Source: Bifiguratus adelaidae
Lineage: Eukaryota > Mucoromycota > Endogonomycetes > Endogonales
DNA: 64,000 nucleotides
NCBI GenBank assembly: GCA_002261195.1
Contig: MVBO01000006.1
Span: 126,878 to 190,877, forward strand
Reading direction: 5' to 3'
Under the pieces are notes generated by a model. It did no database searches. It was not told the DNA's origin and worked only from the letters and a program-made list of their open reading frames with translations. Shown here in pieces: positions 46,806 through 57,645 of this stretch. The position numbers and the translations under genes are program-made. The number at the start of each line of letters is the position of its first letter. The stretch's first letter is position 1.

Positions 46806-47868
46806 ATGCCTTGTATTTATGTATCTCTATATGGAGACGATAATCATGACGGTCAGGCGGAGCAAAACCCTGTTCGTACGGTACATAAAGGTCTCCAGCT
46901 GGTGACGAGACTTCAGGCGGAAAGACCGACATTGAAGTTCCTCAAGCCGGGCACATATGACGCCGTCAACATGTCTACAGCGCGCGGTATCATCGTGGAT
47001 GGCAACATAGGCGGGGGCCAACGAGCGCCGGTACCGAGCGTATATCTTGGCGGCAACACTCACGATATCGTCATCACAGGTTTACAAGTGATTGGATGCC
47101 AAGGTGAGCACTGTTCGGTTCATTCCGTAACACGGCAAGTGATGCACAAGCTCAAAACCATTCTGATGGCTAGGAAACGGGATACTCAATAAAGGTCATC
47201 GCAACGTAATACAAGACTGTATCATTGCGCGAGCCACTCGATATGGGATCTTGGACGCCAGTGAAGATGGCGCTACCTATACCCATCTATTGGTAGAAGC
47301 CAACGGCTGCGACAGTAGCCCGGCGAACGCCCGTACTGGAGACGGTATCTTGATTCAAGGCGAAAATGTTACCGTATCAGATTCCGTGATTCGCCATAAT
47401 GGACAGGATGGGTTAAGCCCACCATCATTCAAGCATGGCATTTATGTCAACGTGGACGCACGTAACTTTACCATTGTCCGAAATCAAATCTATGGTAATC
47501 GTGCTTGTGGTGTCAAACTACGTGCGCAAGGTGTCGTTGCCGAAAACAAAATAGTCGGCGGATCAGGTGGTATTGCCATTGGCAACATCACCGGTCCAAC
47601 GACCATCAAGCAGAATATCCTGTTGATGCCGGAAGAATCCCAACAGGTCATCAAGGTTATAAAAGATCCACTCCCAGGTCACGACGTAAAAGACGTATGC
47701 AGTGGATCGGGCAAGTGCGTATCATTTGAACATAATGCTTATGGAATGCGACCGACATTCATGAGCCAATTCTCCGGCGGCAATATGGATATATCGGCAT
47801 GGCAGAAACATACTGGACAAGATCAAGGAGCGAATATTGGCACTAGAATATACCAATGGGGATTGTAA
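46806..47868 (+). CDS. Right-handed beta-helix repeat protein
   Basis: Two exons (46806-47103, 47174-47868) encode 330 residues. The N-terminus reads MPCIYVSLYGDDNHDGQAEQNPV then RTVHKGLQLV, the typical entry of parallel beta-helix proteins of the pectin-lyase fold (Y-V-S-x-x-G-D-D-x-x-D-G then P-x-x-T-V). Repeated coils follow: RNVIQDCIIARATRYGILD, ENVTVSDSVIRHNGQDG, RNFTIVRNQIYGNRACGVKL and VVAENKIVGGSGGIAI. The short C-terminal part is less regular. There is no signal peptide in this model, which is odd for a polysaccharide-active beta-helix. The enzyme class cannot be told, and a secreted isoform would need an unseen upstream exon. The architecture is common in bacteria, so lateral origin is possible. 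Confidence 0.78.
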
Positions 47869-48011
47869 TTGATAAGACGATTGATGGTTCTTCTTTCTGC
47901 TCATGCCACAACGTTTTTGGATCGATATCGGTTCTTTGCTCTTGCGTGGATTCGAGCTTTGTAACTGAAGAATTTACTGTGCCACATTTATCAACGTCTT
48001 TTGCTTTGGTC

Positions 48012-50161
48012 ATGCCGTCTATACCCACCGACGATCTACTTGCACGGCCACTCAACGTCTTTCGTATACCCTCAAGCATACTTGCCGACCTGAAATCCGA
48101 GGATGCGGCTTCTCACAACAATGTAAAAGAGCCTTCAGCGCCAGTAGAGGTCACTAAGGAACAAGAGACGCTCAAGGGCGGATTGTTCTGTAACGCTTGT
48201 CAAAAGGAATTGCAGGACGCCAACGAGCAGCGACAGCATTACAGACAAGACTGGCATCGATATAATGTAAAGCGCAGGCTGCTCGACGCGAATAGCGCGC
48301 CACTGACCGAGGATCAATTCGAGGCACTTGTTGGAGGTGAGTGCACTCATGTCATGCGGCTAACGACGCTTATAAAAGCATTCAGATTTAGACAATGAAA
48401 GCTTGTCTGGCTCAGATAGCGACTGCTCGGACGACGGGTCATCCTCAGAGACTGATAGTGTTACGGCGCTTCTCCGAAAACAAAATTTGGAAGATGGAAT
48501 TGATCGCAGCGTTGTCAAACCTGCAAGGTCCTCACAGTCCGCATACGCATGGTTCAAAACCGTGTCAGAGTATCCACCTAACGTATCCTTTGGTGTTTTG
48601 AGGAACATATTCCCGCCCAACGGACAAGATGAAAACGACCATATGGTAGAAAAACTTCGATCTATGCAGATAAAAGGCAATCCCAATTCGGAGAAGCGGC
48701 GGGGATGGACAATTCTGATGGTTGGAGGCGGTCATTTCGCCGGAATCGTGGTGGATGTAGACAAGTCACACCCACAATCTACCGGTGGAGACAGGAGCGT
48801 GTCGGTCCTCGCGCACAAATCGTTTCATCGCTACACGAGTGAGTTCAAGAGCGCAGGTTGTATTGATAGTCAATTGCTGACCTATCCTGTTAGCTCGCCG
48901 GAAACAAGGCGGTGCTCAATCCGCAAACGACAGCCATAAAGGTGCTGCTAATTCGGCCGGTGCTCAAATTCGTCGATACAATGAGAGCATGTTGCAACAG
49001 GTACATTTAGATCCGGACGACGGTAATAGTTGACACAGTTGTCGTTGATCTGTAGGAAATTCGAGAGCTGCTGAGTCAATGGGGCTCTTGGATACGCCAA
49101 TCGGAGCTTATATTTGTTCATGCACCGGGAAACAACCGCAAGGTGATTTACCATTACGAGGGAGCTATACTTTCACGAGGTAGTAAATCTGTCGGTGATG
49201 AATGTCATCATGTACTGACAAGAAGCACAGCCGATCCTCGCATCCGAAGCTTTCCGTTCAATACTCGCCGTCCAGTAAGTCTCGGTTTTTCTCGTCGAGT
49301 TTCGGCTCATTTGACCAATGCTAGACAATCAACGAACTCAAACGAGCCTTTTATGAATTGACTATTCTTAAAGTTTCGCACATCGACCCTACTGAATACC
49401 AAGCCATGGCTCAAAGAGCCAAAGAAGAAACAGGACAGGAACGGAAACAAGCATCGCCTTCGCCAATATCACCTCCGACCAAACCAGTATCGACAGAAAC
49501 GAAGCCTACGGTACCTGAAGAAATTGAAAAACTCGTCACATTGGTTCAGAAGGGAAAATTGGATCTAATATTGAAACACGCAGAGCGTTCGGACATAAAC
49601 CTAGTCTCAGAGCTACCGAATGGCCTTAAAGCAGCAGACGCTACCAGATTCCCTACTTTGTTGCATATAGCAGCATCTTCAGGCCAGCCAGACATTGTTC
49701 AATACCTTCTTAATACCGCCAATGCCAATCCGACCATTGTTGCAGACAATGGCAAAACGCCCTATGAAGTGGCCAAGGACAAGGAAACGCGGAATGCCTT
49801 TCGTAGGAGCATGGCCGCGTATCCGAATCTGTGGGACTGGATGGGTGCGGCGAAGGTTCCATCGGCTTTAACTCAAGAAATGGAAGCGGAACAAAGGCGC
49901 AGAGAAGACGAGAAGCGGAAGAAGGAGAAGGAGCGTAAGAAGAAGACCGAAAGCGAAAAGAAAGCGCGAGAGCAGAGCAAGGTCAGTGCCGCCGAAGAAA
50001 AAGCCAACGAGTTTATCGGCAAAACACCGGGCAAACACAATGCAGCTATTACTGCGGACCAAATCGATCTCAGTCGCTTGACACCGGAAATGAGAGCCAA
50101 GGTGGAACGCGAACGACGAGCGCGCGCCATTGAGGCCATGTGGGCAAAGAGAAAAACATAG
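48012..50161 (+). CDS. VMS1: VMS1/ANKZF1, ribosome quality-control peptidyl-tRNA hydrolase
   Basis: Releases nascent chains from stalled 60S subunits and protects mitochondria. The ATG at 48012 starts MPSIPTDDLLARPLNVFRIP, 143 bp after the preceding gene. Domains in order: a C2H2-like finger (FCNACQKELQDANEQRQHYR, DWHRYN); the VLRF1 catalytic domain (ILMVGGGHFAGIVVDVD, HKSFHRYTTRRKQGGAQSAN, GAQIRRYNESML), whose Gln in GGAQ is the expected catalytic position; SELIFVHAPGNN and FPFNTRRPTINELKRAF; ankyrin repeats (TLLHIAASSGQPDIVQYLL, DNGKTPYEVAKDKETRNAF); a long Lys/Glu coiled coil; and a C-terminal VCP/Cdc48-binding-like helix (EMRAKVERERRARAIEAMW). About six exons, roughly 630 residues. Confidence 0.92.
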
Positions 50162-50410
50162 ACGCGACCTCAATAGCTCCATATGCACGGATTGTCATTT
50201 GCGGGAATCGATCGGTGGCATGTATGAACAAATAGACATGGCGCTGTAATTCGGAAATAGAGTAGATGGTGATTTACTGATCCATGTCTCCTTGACAGCG
50301 TCTCTTTGTCGAACGAACATCAAAGGGACCATAAATTGCAACACAATGCCAAATAAAGCTACGAAGGTTCCCATTTTAAGCCAACACCTTCCTACCATCT
50401 CTTCGACACC

Positions 50411-51367
50411 ATGAACTTCCTCACGCAAGGAGAGAACCCATTCAGCCTAGACAACATCCGGCGTACGCTTGTAAGGCTAGAAGACACAATTATTTTTGGT
50501 AGGTGGATGCCATAGATCGCGGTGCCTGAAAGCAATGCGGCTAACCCAAGTCATGGCTAGCCCTCATTGAGCGAGCTCAGTTTGCGCAAAACAATGACCT
50601 TTACAATAAGGACGCTGCACCATTCAAGGACGTAACCAACGGTCGTACTTTCCTGGAGCATTTTCTGTGGGAAACAGAACAAGTGCATGGTAGGTCACCC
50701 ACATATATTCACCGAAACTCGATACTGATGGGCCATCTAGCTAAAGCCAGACGTTATACTTCCCCCGACGAGTACGCCTTCACATCACCACTTCCCGATC
50801 CCATTCTTCCTTCACTGAGCTTCCCCAAGTTTCTCGCGCCTAATGATATCAACGTGAACGCGCAGATCATGGATCTCTACCTTCAGCACATTGTTCCAAA
50901 AATTTGCGCGGAAGGGGATGATTTAAACTACGGTAGTGCGGCTACGCGGGACATTGAGTGTCTACAAGCACTCAGTCGAAGAATACATTATGGTAAGTCC
51001 CCAGATGCGGGCCAGGCCGATGACTGATGCATGTGTAGGAAAATTTGTGGCCGAGACGAAATTCAGGTCTAATCCCAAAGAATACTCTCGTCTAGCCCAT
51101 GAGCACGATCGCGATGGCATCGATAAATTGTTGACAAATAGTGCTGTGGAAGCTGCCCTGTTGCAAAGATTACACCGTAAGGCGCTTATTTACGGTCAGA
51201 CCGTGGAGGGACCTACTGCTGATGAACATCAGACGACCCAACTCAAGATTCCCGTTGAGGTTGTGGTGGATTTGTACAAGACCTGGGTTATCCCATTGAC
51301 GAAACTGGTAGAAGTAGACTATCTCGAAAAGCGGGGTCTGGAATGGGATGGAAATGTGGATTGGTAA
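50411..51367 (+). CDS. ARO7: Chorismate mutase
   Basis: Converts chorismate to prephenate, the branch step to phenylalanine and tyrosine. Four exons, about 265 residues, similar to yeast Aro7. The N-terminus reads MNFLTQGENPFSLDNIRRTLV, then RLEDTIIFALIERAQFAQN across the first intron, with the conserved Arg and Glu of the first helix. Further motifs are LEHFLWETEQVHAKARRYTS, PDEYAFTSPLPDPILP, INVNAQIMDLYLQHIVPKIC, DIECLQALSRRIHYGKFVAE (active-site helix) and VVDLYKTWVIPLTKLVEVDYL near the C-terminus. This is the all-helical AroQ type of fungi, with the regulatory insert expected for allosteric control by Tyr and Trp. Confidence 0.93.
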
Positions 51368-51678
51368 AACATTGTTTGCTGGTGGTCTGTCGATACCTAG
51401 ATTTCTCCCGCTTGGAACATATTATACTTGTGATTACAGGATACAAGTGGATAGATACGACTCCATGTATATATCGTCAGAAGGTATCTCCGCTCTTCAA
51501 TACATGGACACGATAAAGGTAATCGCGATGGGAAGATGACAAAACTGCCATCTTGCCTGCCCACACCTGTGAAGAGCGTTACATGGCTGAAAATCCAAGT
51601 CTGTCGAATGTAGAGAGTAAGTTTTGATTTATCCAGATCCAATGTACATGTATAGTGTGCTGACGAGAGGAACGTAGA

Positions 51679-52157
51679 TCAAAAGTCCAAAGAGACACCT
51701 TTCTCTTTGAGTGACTTTTCGGCTTCCTTGGTTGCCCATGTAGTTACGCTGCAGAGCGTTTTGTCAATCACATTTGATCCCAGACCTTGTTCACAACTCA
51801 CCTCGTGTCAGGCTTGTAGTAGAGTTGAAGGCCAATAAATACAAAACCTCCACCCATACCCCATAACCATAGACTCTCCCAGTCCTCCTTCTTTCGACGC
51901 AGACCATGAGCGACAGGCTGAAATATCATTGAGTCAGTACGAGATCGTAGCTTAAAAGCATAGCATACACCCCCTCCGTGGACATGCGCGCAGGTCTGAG
52001 GCAATCAATCGCATCACTCCGCATCACGTACCTTTTCATTAAACAAATAACCACCAGGCTCATTCCATGATGGTGTCTCATGTCCATGACCCGCTCTTCG
52101 TAGTTGAGGCAAGCGTCTTAGCGCTGCCGGCCGAAACACCCTAGCTATAGCAGACAT
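51679..52157 (-). CDS. Complex I ESSS/NDUFB11-type subunit
   Basis: A small inner-membrane subunit of mitochondrial NADH:ubiquinone oxidoreductase. Three exons, about 105 residues. Exon 1 encodes a basic presequence (MSAIARVFRPAALRRLPQLR) then HGHETPSWNEPGGYLFNEK. Exon 2 encodes PVAHGLRRKKEDWESLW and the membrane segment LWGMGGGFVFIGLQLYYKPD. Exon 3 encodes SVTTWATKEAEKSLKEKGV. The NEPGGYLFNE and KKEDWESLW motifs are those of the ESSS family in fungi and animals as I know them. Splice sites are canonical, and the 111-nt first intron includes a start-like ATG that makes a false longer open frame. Confidence 0.85.
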
Positions 52158-52478
52158 GACGGAGATGAAGAGAAGACGCCTTCGACCAACAACAGGGTTT
52201 TAAATTGATGACGTAGACAATTTCTTCGATCGATGTTCAGGACCAAACAATGTCAAGCAACGTATCCCTTTGTCTGTGCCCCATTCAACAAACGCCCCCC
52301 ATTTCCGTGTGTACAACTGTAGGCCTTGGGAACTTCATGGGGTTGTGCTTGTAACAAGCTAAAAGGAGAGGGTCAGGTCTATCTTTGGTGCTACGTTGCA
52401 GCACTTTTAACCTAATTATTTTTTAAAAGCACGGACCTTTTTGTAACGTACCATTTTTCCATCTTGCTCTTCTTCTTC

Positions 52479-54634
52479 ATGGCGATGCGAGATGCTATCG
52501 GCTACTCTAGCGGGCTGGATGGGAACGCACTGGACGAATCAAGGCACCATATCTCACATGTGCCATCGGAGCCCGCTCCAGCGGTGCTTATACCCGGCTT
52601 TCTCGCGCCAGATTGTGAATGTCCATGGGGACCACTCGACGATGTGCAGAACGATCTACTTCGAGCGGCACGAAGGCGAATGTCCGCCCTAGACGAGCCG
52701 ATATCCCGACCGTCTCTGTCAAAGCGTCGGCGACTGATCTATGTGTTTCCTGGTCAATGTTCGAGCGTGCACGACAGAGCCTGCGAGGTGTTCTATCAGC
52801 TCAAAGGTGGTCGAGGTACGTGTGCAGGCAATTGCATCGGTGGAGATCTCCCATTGGGAATAGACTACTGGCAACCGATCTGCCAAATAGGGTTTCCTGC
52901 AGGAGATCTTGCATAACAGTTTGTGTGACTCCGGTGCGAAATCCCAAACAATGCAAGGCATTGCTGCGTGTTCTCCCGTCCTTTCCATGTACAGTGCTCT
53001 CTGTGTACATCATTTACTTACCAAATTGTATTCTTAGTGGATTATGGCGAGCAACATTCACAAGAATATGGTCATGATCGATACGGAAGGTATTACGAAG
53101 GTAGGCAAGCGATAATTACGCCATGCCGAGACTCACGGATTCATTATTAGGACTATATCCCCAATGGGACCAAGATCACCCGTTGCATTTTGTGGGTCAT
53201 TCGCTGGTAAGTAAAGACAGATTTGGGTGGTTTGTGCAACACTCCTGAAACGACCTTTCAGGGTGGACCTACGTTATACAAGTTACAAGAACTGTTGGCG
53301 GCTGGTCATTTGACGTACACAAGACCGAATGGGTCAATGGCACGACCCAATGAGCATTGGATACTCTCCCTGACGGGCATCAGCGCTCCGTTTCGGGGTA
53401 CGACAGGTGAGTGATACGCGCACGCTATAAATGTCTCGCTCAATGCCGCTATGAAACAGCTGTTTATCTCCTCGGCGCACGTCCCGCTCCTCACGTGAAA
53501 GGGTCGGTTCGGGTCTTGTCGTTCGGTGGAATTCTATACCGGTTGTTACACCTCTATCAATATTTCGTACCACTCTACATTCAGCGTCACATATACGACT
53601 TGAAGGTGGAACATTGGGGATTCGGACGTCGATCATCCCTCTTACAATGCCTTATCCAGAGTCCCTGGGCTGAAGGTACCGACAATGCACCCTATGATCT
53701 CACAGTACAAGCTCGCTGGGATGATTGGGAAGGCGGTAAAGAGGGCCGAAAGAAATGGAAAGGCGTAGGCACTCGCACTTGGTATCGTACGTACGCCACG
53801 AGCATGGTGAGTCGGTTGTAAAAGCTAGCTTTGCTCCTAGACTCATGACCTTTGCAGACCTCCTCCTCACCCCTACGTCAATCTACCGATGTCAATTCGC
53901 AGCCCTATCATATACCCACTTTTTGGCCACTCGTCATGACGTTACTCCAAGCACCGTGGCAGTTCTTTAAATCATTTCCGCTCATTGTCCTCGCATTGTT
54001 TGTCGGCCACTACAATGTCTCGCCCTTCCAAAGTAGCCATGTCACGGACGCAAGCGACATAGATAGCGAAAAGGCAAAGCTGGCAACTGAGCATGCCAAT
54101 GCTTTCCGTATCCATGAATGGTACGAGAACGATGGTCTGGTTTCCAAGATTGCGCAGTACCATCCAGGCACTTGCGAAGGATGTTATAGCAAGCAACAGC
54201 GACGGCGTTCGTTAGAACTAGACATGGAACCTTTCTGTTACCATCGAAAGGGTCTCCAGGATGACATTTGGCGATGTCCCGTACCACAAGCGCAACGTAG
54301 CGAACGGCAAAGCCCAAGGGCAAGCAAACCACCCTCTCCGGACCTGGGTCAATACTCTCTACCGAGTCCACCGAATTCGCGCTCTTGTAGCCCAACCAAT
54401 CATCGGTTTTCTCAAGACATGCTGGAGGGCATCTTTTGGGCGGAACCTCAACCATGTCCAGTGACCTATCCGGAAAAGCCAGCAACATGGTATGTGACTG
54501 AGCTGGAAGGGATCTCTCACTTGGACCTGTGTATATGGAATGGAAGAAGGATTCAGTGGGAGTTTTGGCAAGACGTCTTTACCTATCTTGCCAAGGTCGA
54601 CTATTGGTGGATGGAACTTCAGCACGAATTGTAG
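52479..54634 (+). CDS. Lipase of the staphylococcal/Geobacillus type
   Basis: An alpha/beta hydrolase of about 580 residues in six exons. Motifs: AVLIPGFLAPDCECPWGP (oxyanion-hole region), VHDRACEVFYQLKGG, VDYGEQHSQEYGHDRYGRYYE, then YPQWDQDHPLHFVGHSLGG with the nucleophile Ser in GHSLGG. This run matches bacterial lipase family I.5/I.6 closely and differs from ordinary fungal lipases. Further features are SLTGISAPFRGTT, a hydrophobic LLQAPWQFFKSFPLIVLALFVGHY, and a Pro/Ser-rich insert before HLDLCIWNG. An intron falls between GHSL and GG, two codons after the Ser codon. There is no clear signal peptide. The first large intron, about 217 nt, lies between LKGGR and VDYGE. Confidence 0.84.
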
Positions 54635-54751
54635 AATCACGAAAGGCATAGACATACCCTGTATACATTACACTGCATCATATACTATCTACAATCTATA
54701 CACATGGTTTTGTCGTGGAAAGGTATACGCAACTCCATACATACGGGTCAC

Positions 54752-55081
54752 TTAACCCCAGCGCACGTTCATAATCTTGTTGGCGTCATTCACGTGGACG
54801 TTGAGTCTGTCCGGCCGAAAGTCCATGGTCATGATTGACCTGGGTCCGAGCACACGATGAAACGGAGGTAAGTCCTGGGCGGTGACGATGTTGTCATTGG
54901 AAGTCTCTGCCTGAGCATCAGCAGCGTAGGTCTTGCCTACGAGTTTGTTGTGCCATTCTTGAAGCTTGGGGTCGTTCTTGTGAGGTTCAAACTTTGTCAT
55001 GGTGCGTAATTGTGTGCGTTGTAGTCCGAGAGTGAAGGGTTGTGGTGTAACAAGAAGAGACGTAACTCTGCGAGTGTTCAT
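54752..55081 (-). CDS. Peptidase inhibitor I78-like protein
   Basis: A single exon of 109 residues from the ATG at 55081. The first 30 residues (MNTRRVTSLLVTPQPFTLGL) are Arg-containing and acid-free, like a mitochondrial presequence; an internal ATG before TKFEPHKND would give a shorter cytosolic form. The mature part has WHNKLVGKTYAADAQAE and ends with RVLGPRSIMTMDFRPDRLNV then HVNDANKIMNVRWG. The motif MDxRPDRLNV is the hallmark of inhibitor family I78 of bacteria and fungi. The final Cys usual in this family (x-CG) is replaced by WG. The inhibitory target is unknown. Confidence 0.78.
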   Translation of the reverse strand: MNTRRVTSLLVTPQPFTLGLQRTQLRTMTKFEPHKNDPKLQEWHNKLVGKTYAADAQAETSNDNIVTAQDLPPFHRVLGPRSIMTMDFRPDRLNVHVNDANKIMNVRWG

Positions 55082-55254
55082 TTGACGTACTGTGCCCCAA
55101 TAAGGCAAAAGTCACACACAATGACTGTTGCATAGATTCAGTCAGCTCTGGGAGGATAGGGACTCTTAGGAATTGGATACAGGTTGTTTGAATGATTGAA
55201 TGATACATGGAATATGCAAGATGCCATCAAAGGTCTATGGTAGATTTTGGTAGG

Positions 55255-56097
55255 TCAGGCCATCTTTTCCATCTCTTGAATTTCTGCCACCATGTTGGCG
55301 ATATCATTCGGATTACTCAATCGGATGGTTTGTATTCTTGACATCGAATTGCGATCTCCATTCCATTGCCTACACAATAAGTTTAGTCACTTTTGAATGC
55401 CTTTTCAGTATCAACTCACCTCAATAACGTCACGTTCTTTGGCTTTGTAATATCTGGTATTTCTAATCCATGATTGCATGTTAATATCGGTTTCCCTGAG
55501 GCGTCTCATGACTCACCCATGCCCTTCTTATATTCGTCCCGTTCTTTGGCAATAAGAGCCGCCAATACATCTTCTCGAGCAGCTTTTGGTCGCTGCCCTT
55601 TCCGATGTGTCGTCTTGAGCTCTTCTAGTTCTGCATCGTTTCTTGAAATGTATCTAGTTGCGGATACATGAGCTCAGTACCTCGCATCGCCGTGAACAGG
55701 TGATCCATTGGCTGTTTGTACTTACTGTTCAATGAGTGTATACAAGTCTGCTTTCGGTATAGAAGGCGTATCTTCGCCCAAGAGATCACGAAACCATAGC
55801 CAGCGTTCCACTGGAAGTTAGAAACTCGGTTGTCAGGACTACGAACATAAGTCATAGCCTATCTATACACACCTTTTGGATTAACCATGGCAATACGGTC
55901 CTTGGCTTTGGCTTGTATTCTGTCATTTCGCAACAAGACTCGAGTGACCTGCACCGCCTTTCGGGACGATGGATGCATCGCATCCTTGCCTTTGATCGTC
56001 TTGAGTGTATGTCTCTTGTTATTAGGCTATGTAGAGAGTATGATAAGTTGTGAAATCACTTGACATGCCCTCTCATTTTCTCACATGCACTTACCAT
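55255..56097 (-). CDS. TMA16: Translation-machinery-associated protein TMA16
   Basis: A 60S ribosome biogenesis and translation-associated protein. The first coding exon is only the ATG (56095-56097), followed by a 67-nt intron; exon 2 begins at 56026 with PNNKRHTLKTIKGKDAMHPS. Later exons give AVQVTRVLLRNDRIQAKAKD, ERWLWFRDLLGEDTPS, LIEQYISRNDAELEELKTTH, RKGQRPKAAREDVLAALIAK, ERDEYKKGMEIPDITKPKNV and LRQWNGDRNSMSRIQTIRL, ending MVAEIQEMEKMA. The FIERDDTELDELK-like motif and RxWNG are the family features. About 190 residues. Reading depends on four or five short introns, all with GT-AG ends. Confidence 0.82.
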
Positions 56098-56650
56098 GTC
56101 AAGCGATCGCAAGACTACTTTTTTGTCTTTTTTCTGTCACCCAAGAAATTGTCGATTCCATTGTGCGGAATGAGAGGGTAGGGACAGGTATGTTTGTGTC
56201 TATTTCACATTTATTTATAGCAAGACTTCTCCAAGAATAAGGCAAACTTGCAGAGTTTAGTCAACAAGAAGACATTTCCAGAGCACCTTGGTAGTTGTCC
56301 AGTGTATTGATTTCACGAATAATTAATATGGCGCAACATGCAATCTCGCTTGGCGAATTTCCATTTCAGATGCTCATGCCATCTGCTAATGCCAGCGTGG
56401 AATGATGGTGATAATGCTCGGTCAGGTACTCGTCGCTATTCTCCTCGGGAAGGGGAGCCATCGCCTTGTGAGAACAAAGGATTCCCTTCTGAGGCACTTA
56501 CATCAATCTCGTACCCCCAGAAAGTGGGACATCTGTACGGTCATTATCCGTCCCCTTCGGACAGACATCAATTGCTCACGCAAGAAATCCCTCACCGTCC
56601 CGAATAAAATAGAGCAATATCGCCTTTGCATGCTTGAATGTACAATTTCT
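56098..56650. other. Intergenic region
   Basis: About 550 bp upstream of TMA16 and downstream of the unsolved minus-strand locus. No gene or distinct element is visible. Confidence 0.4.
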
Positions 56651-57532
56651 TCACAGTGTGAACAATAGTTTCCGTCCCCCATATCGGGTCTCCGTATTGG
56701 GCGGAGACTTCATAGCAACGAGTGTTTTCTCTCTGACCAAATGTTCAACAGGAGCGATATCATTAGCAATAGCATGTGGATTAAATGTACAGTCGAAAAT
56801 CTGTTCGTCTCCAACCCTGTCAATCTTCTTGGCGTAATAGAATGTCAAACTGTGCACATTACCGTCTTTTTGGATTTAGCCATCGCTGGCTTTGGTTCTG
56901 CTCCCGATCCATGACTGATATGATATAGGGCCAGCTTGCGAAGCCGATGAACGAGGTACAGCGAGCGCACCGTTTGCTCCAAGTTGTATCTAGATCAAAA
57001 AATCCAGTCAGTCTGTGCCCTATATCATCAGGATTCATCTAATCTTACCCTTGACTTTTAAAACGAAATACGGTTCAACAAAGTTATCATGGGCAACATT
57101 AACCATAGTATGCAATAATACGTGCGAGTGGCCGGGAAAACGATTTGACTATCATCAAGGAAACGCAGAAGCTAACCAGAGTCGATGATACAAGACCCAA
57201 GCGAGGATTTCATACGGTTGATGACGTACATGACATCGAGCGTGTGCGTTCTCAAATATCCGCGTTGCTGGATAGTGTGCGTCCAATTATCCGGACTTGG
57301 TAGCATGCACTCGTCGAGTTTGTCGTTATTCCCCTCGCCGTGTTGCATACCAGTCGAATAGAGCTGCCGAACCTGAACAAACAAAGGCGGCGTCGAATCA
57401 CCTGTTGTTGCTTTTATAGCTCCAGAACCCCCGTCCTGGCGACCCAAAACTTACTTAATATCCTTTAATTGTAAGATACTGCCCTCCCATGCCCTCAATA
57501 ACAACAGGCCAAGGACCCTTCGACCCTTCCAT
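56651..57532 (-). pseudogene. Unrecognised locus, probably interrupted or misassembled
   Basis: Several stretches look like true coding sequence but do not join cleanly. From the left end of the minus-strand reading: MEGSKGPWPVVIEGMGGQYL then a stop; after an AG acceptor, DSTPPLFVQVRQLYSTG and PDNWTHTIQQRGYLRTHTLD, VMYVINRMKSSLGSC; then DNFVEPYFVLKVK; then YNLEQTVRSLYLVHRLRKLA and HGSGAEPKPAMAKSKK; and finally DGNVHSLTFYYAKKIDRVGD and EQIFDCTFNPHAIANDIAPV to the stop at 56651. The last two lie in different frames that meet at a run of five A, as if one A were missing. I do not recognise the protein. It may be an intact gene with assembly errors and a missed exon, or a decaying gene. Confidence 0.4.
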
Positions 57533-57645
57533 TGTTCACTTAGACGATTTCGCTGTCGTTAGCATCTGAATTTCCTTTTCCGGCCCGTCGTCCAGTCACT
57601 CGCCAGTTCTGTGCACGTCTAACGTCGAGCCTTGGTATTGCGCAC

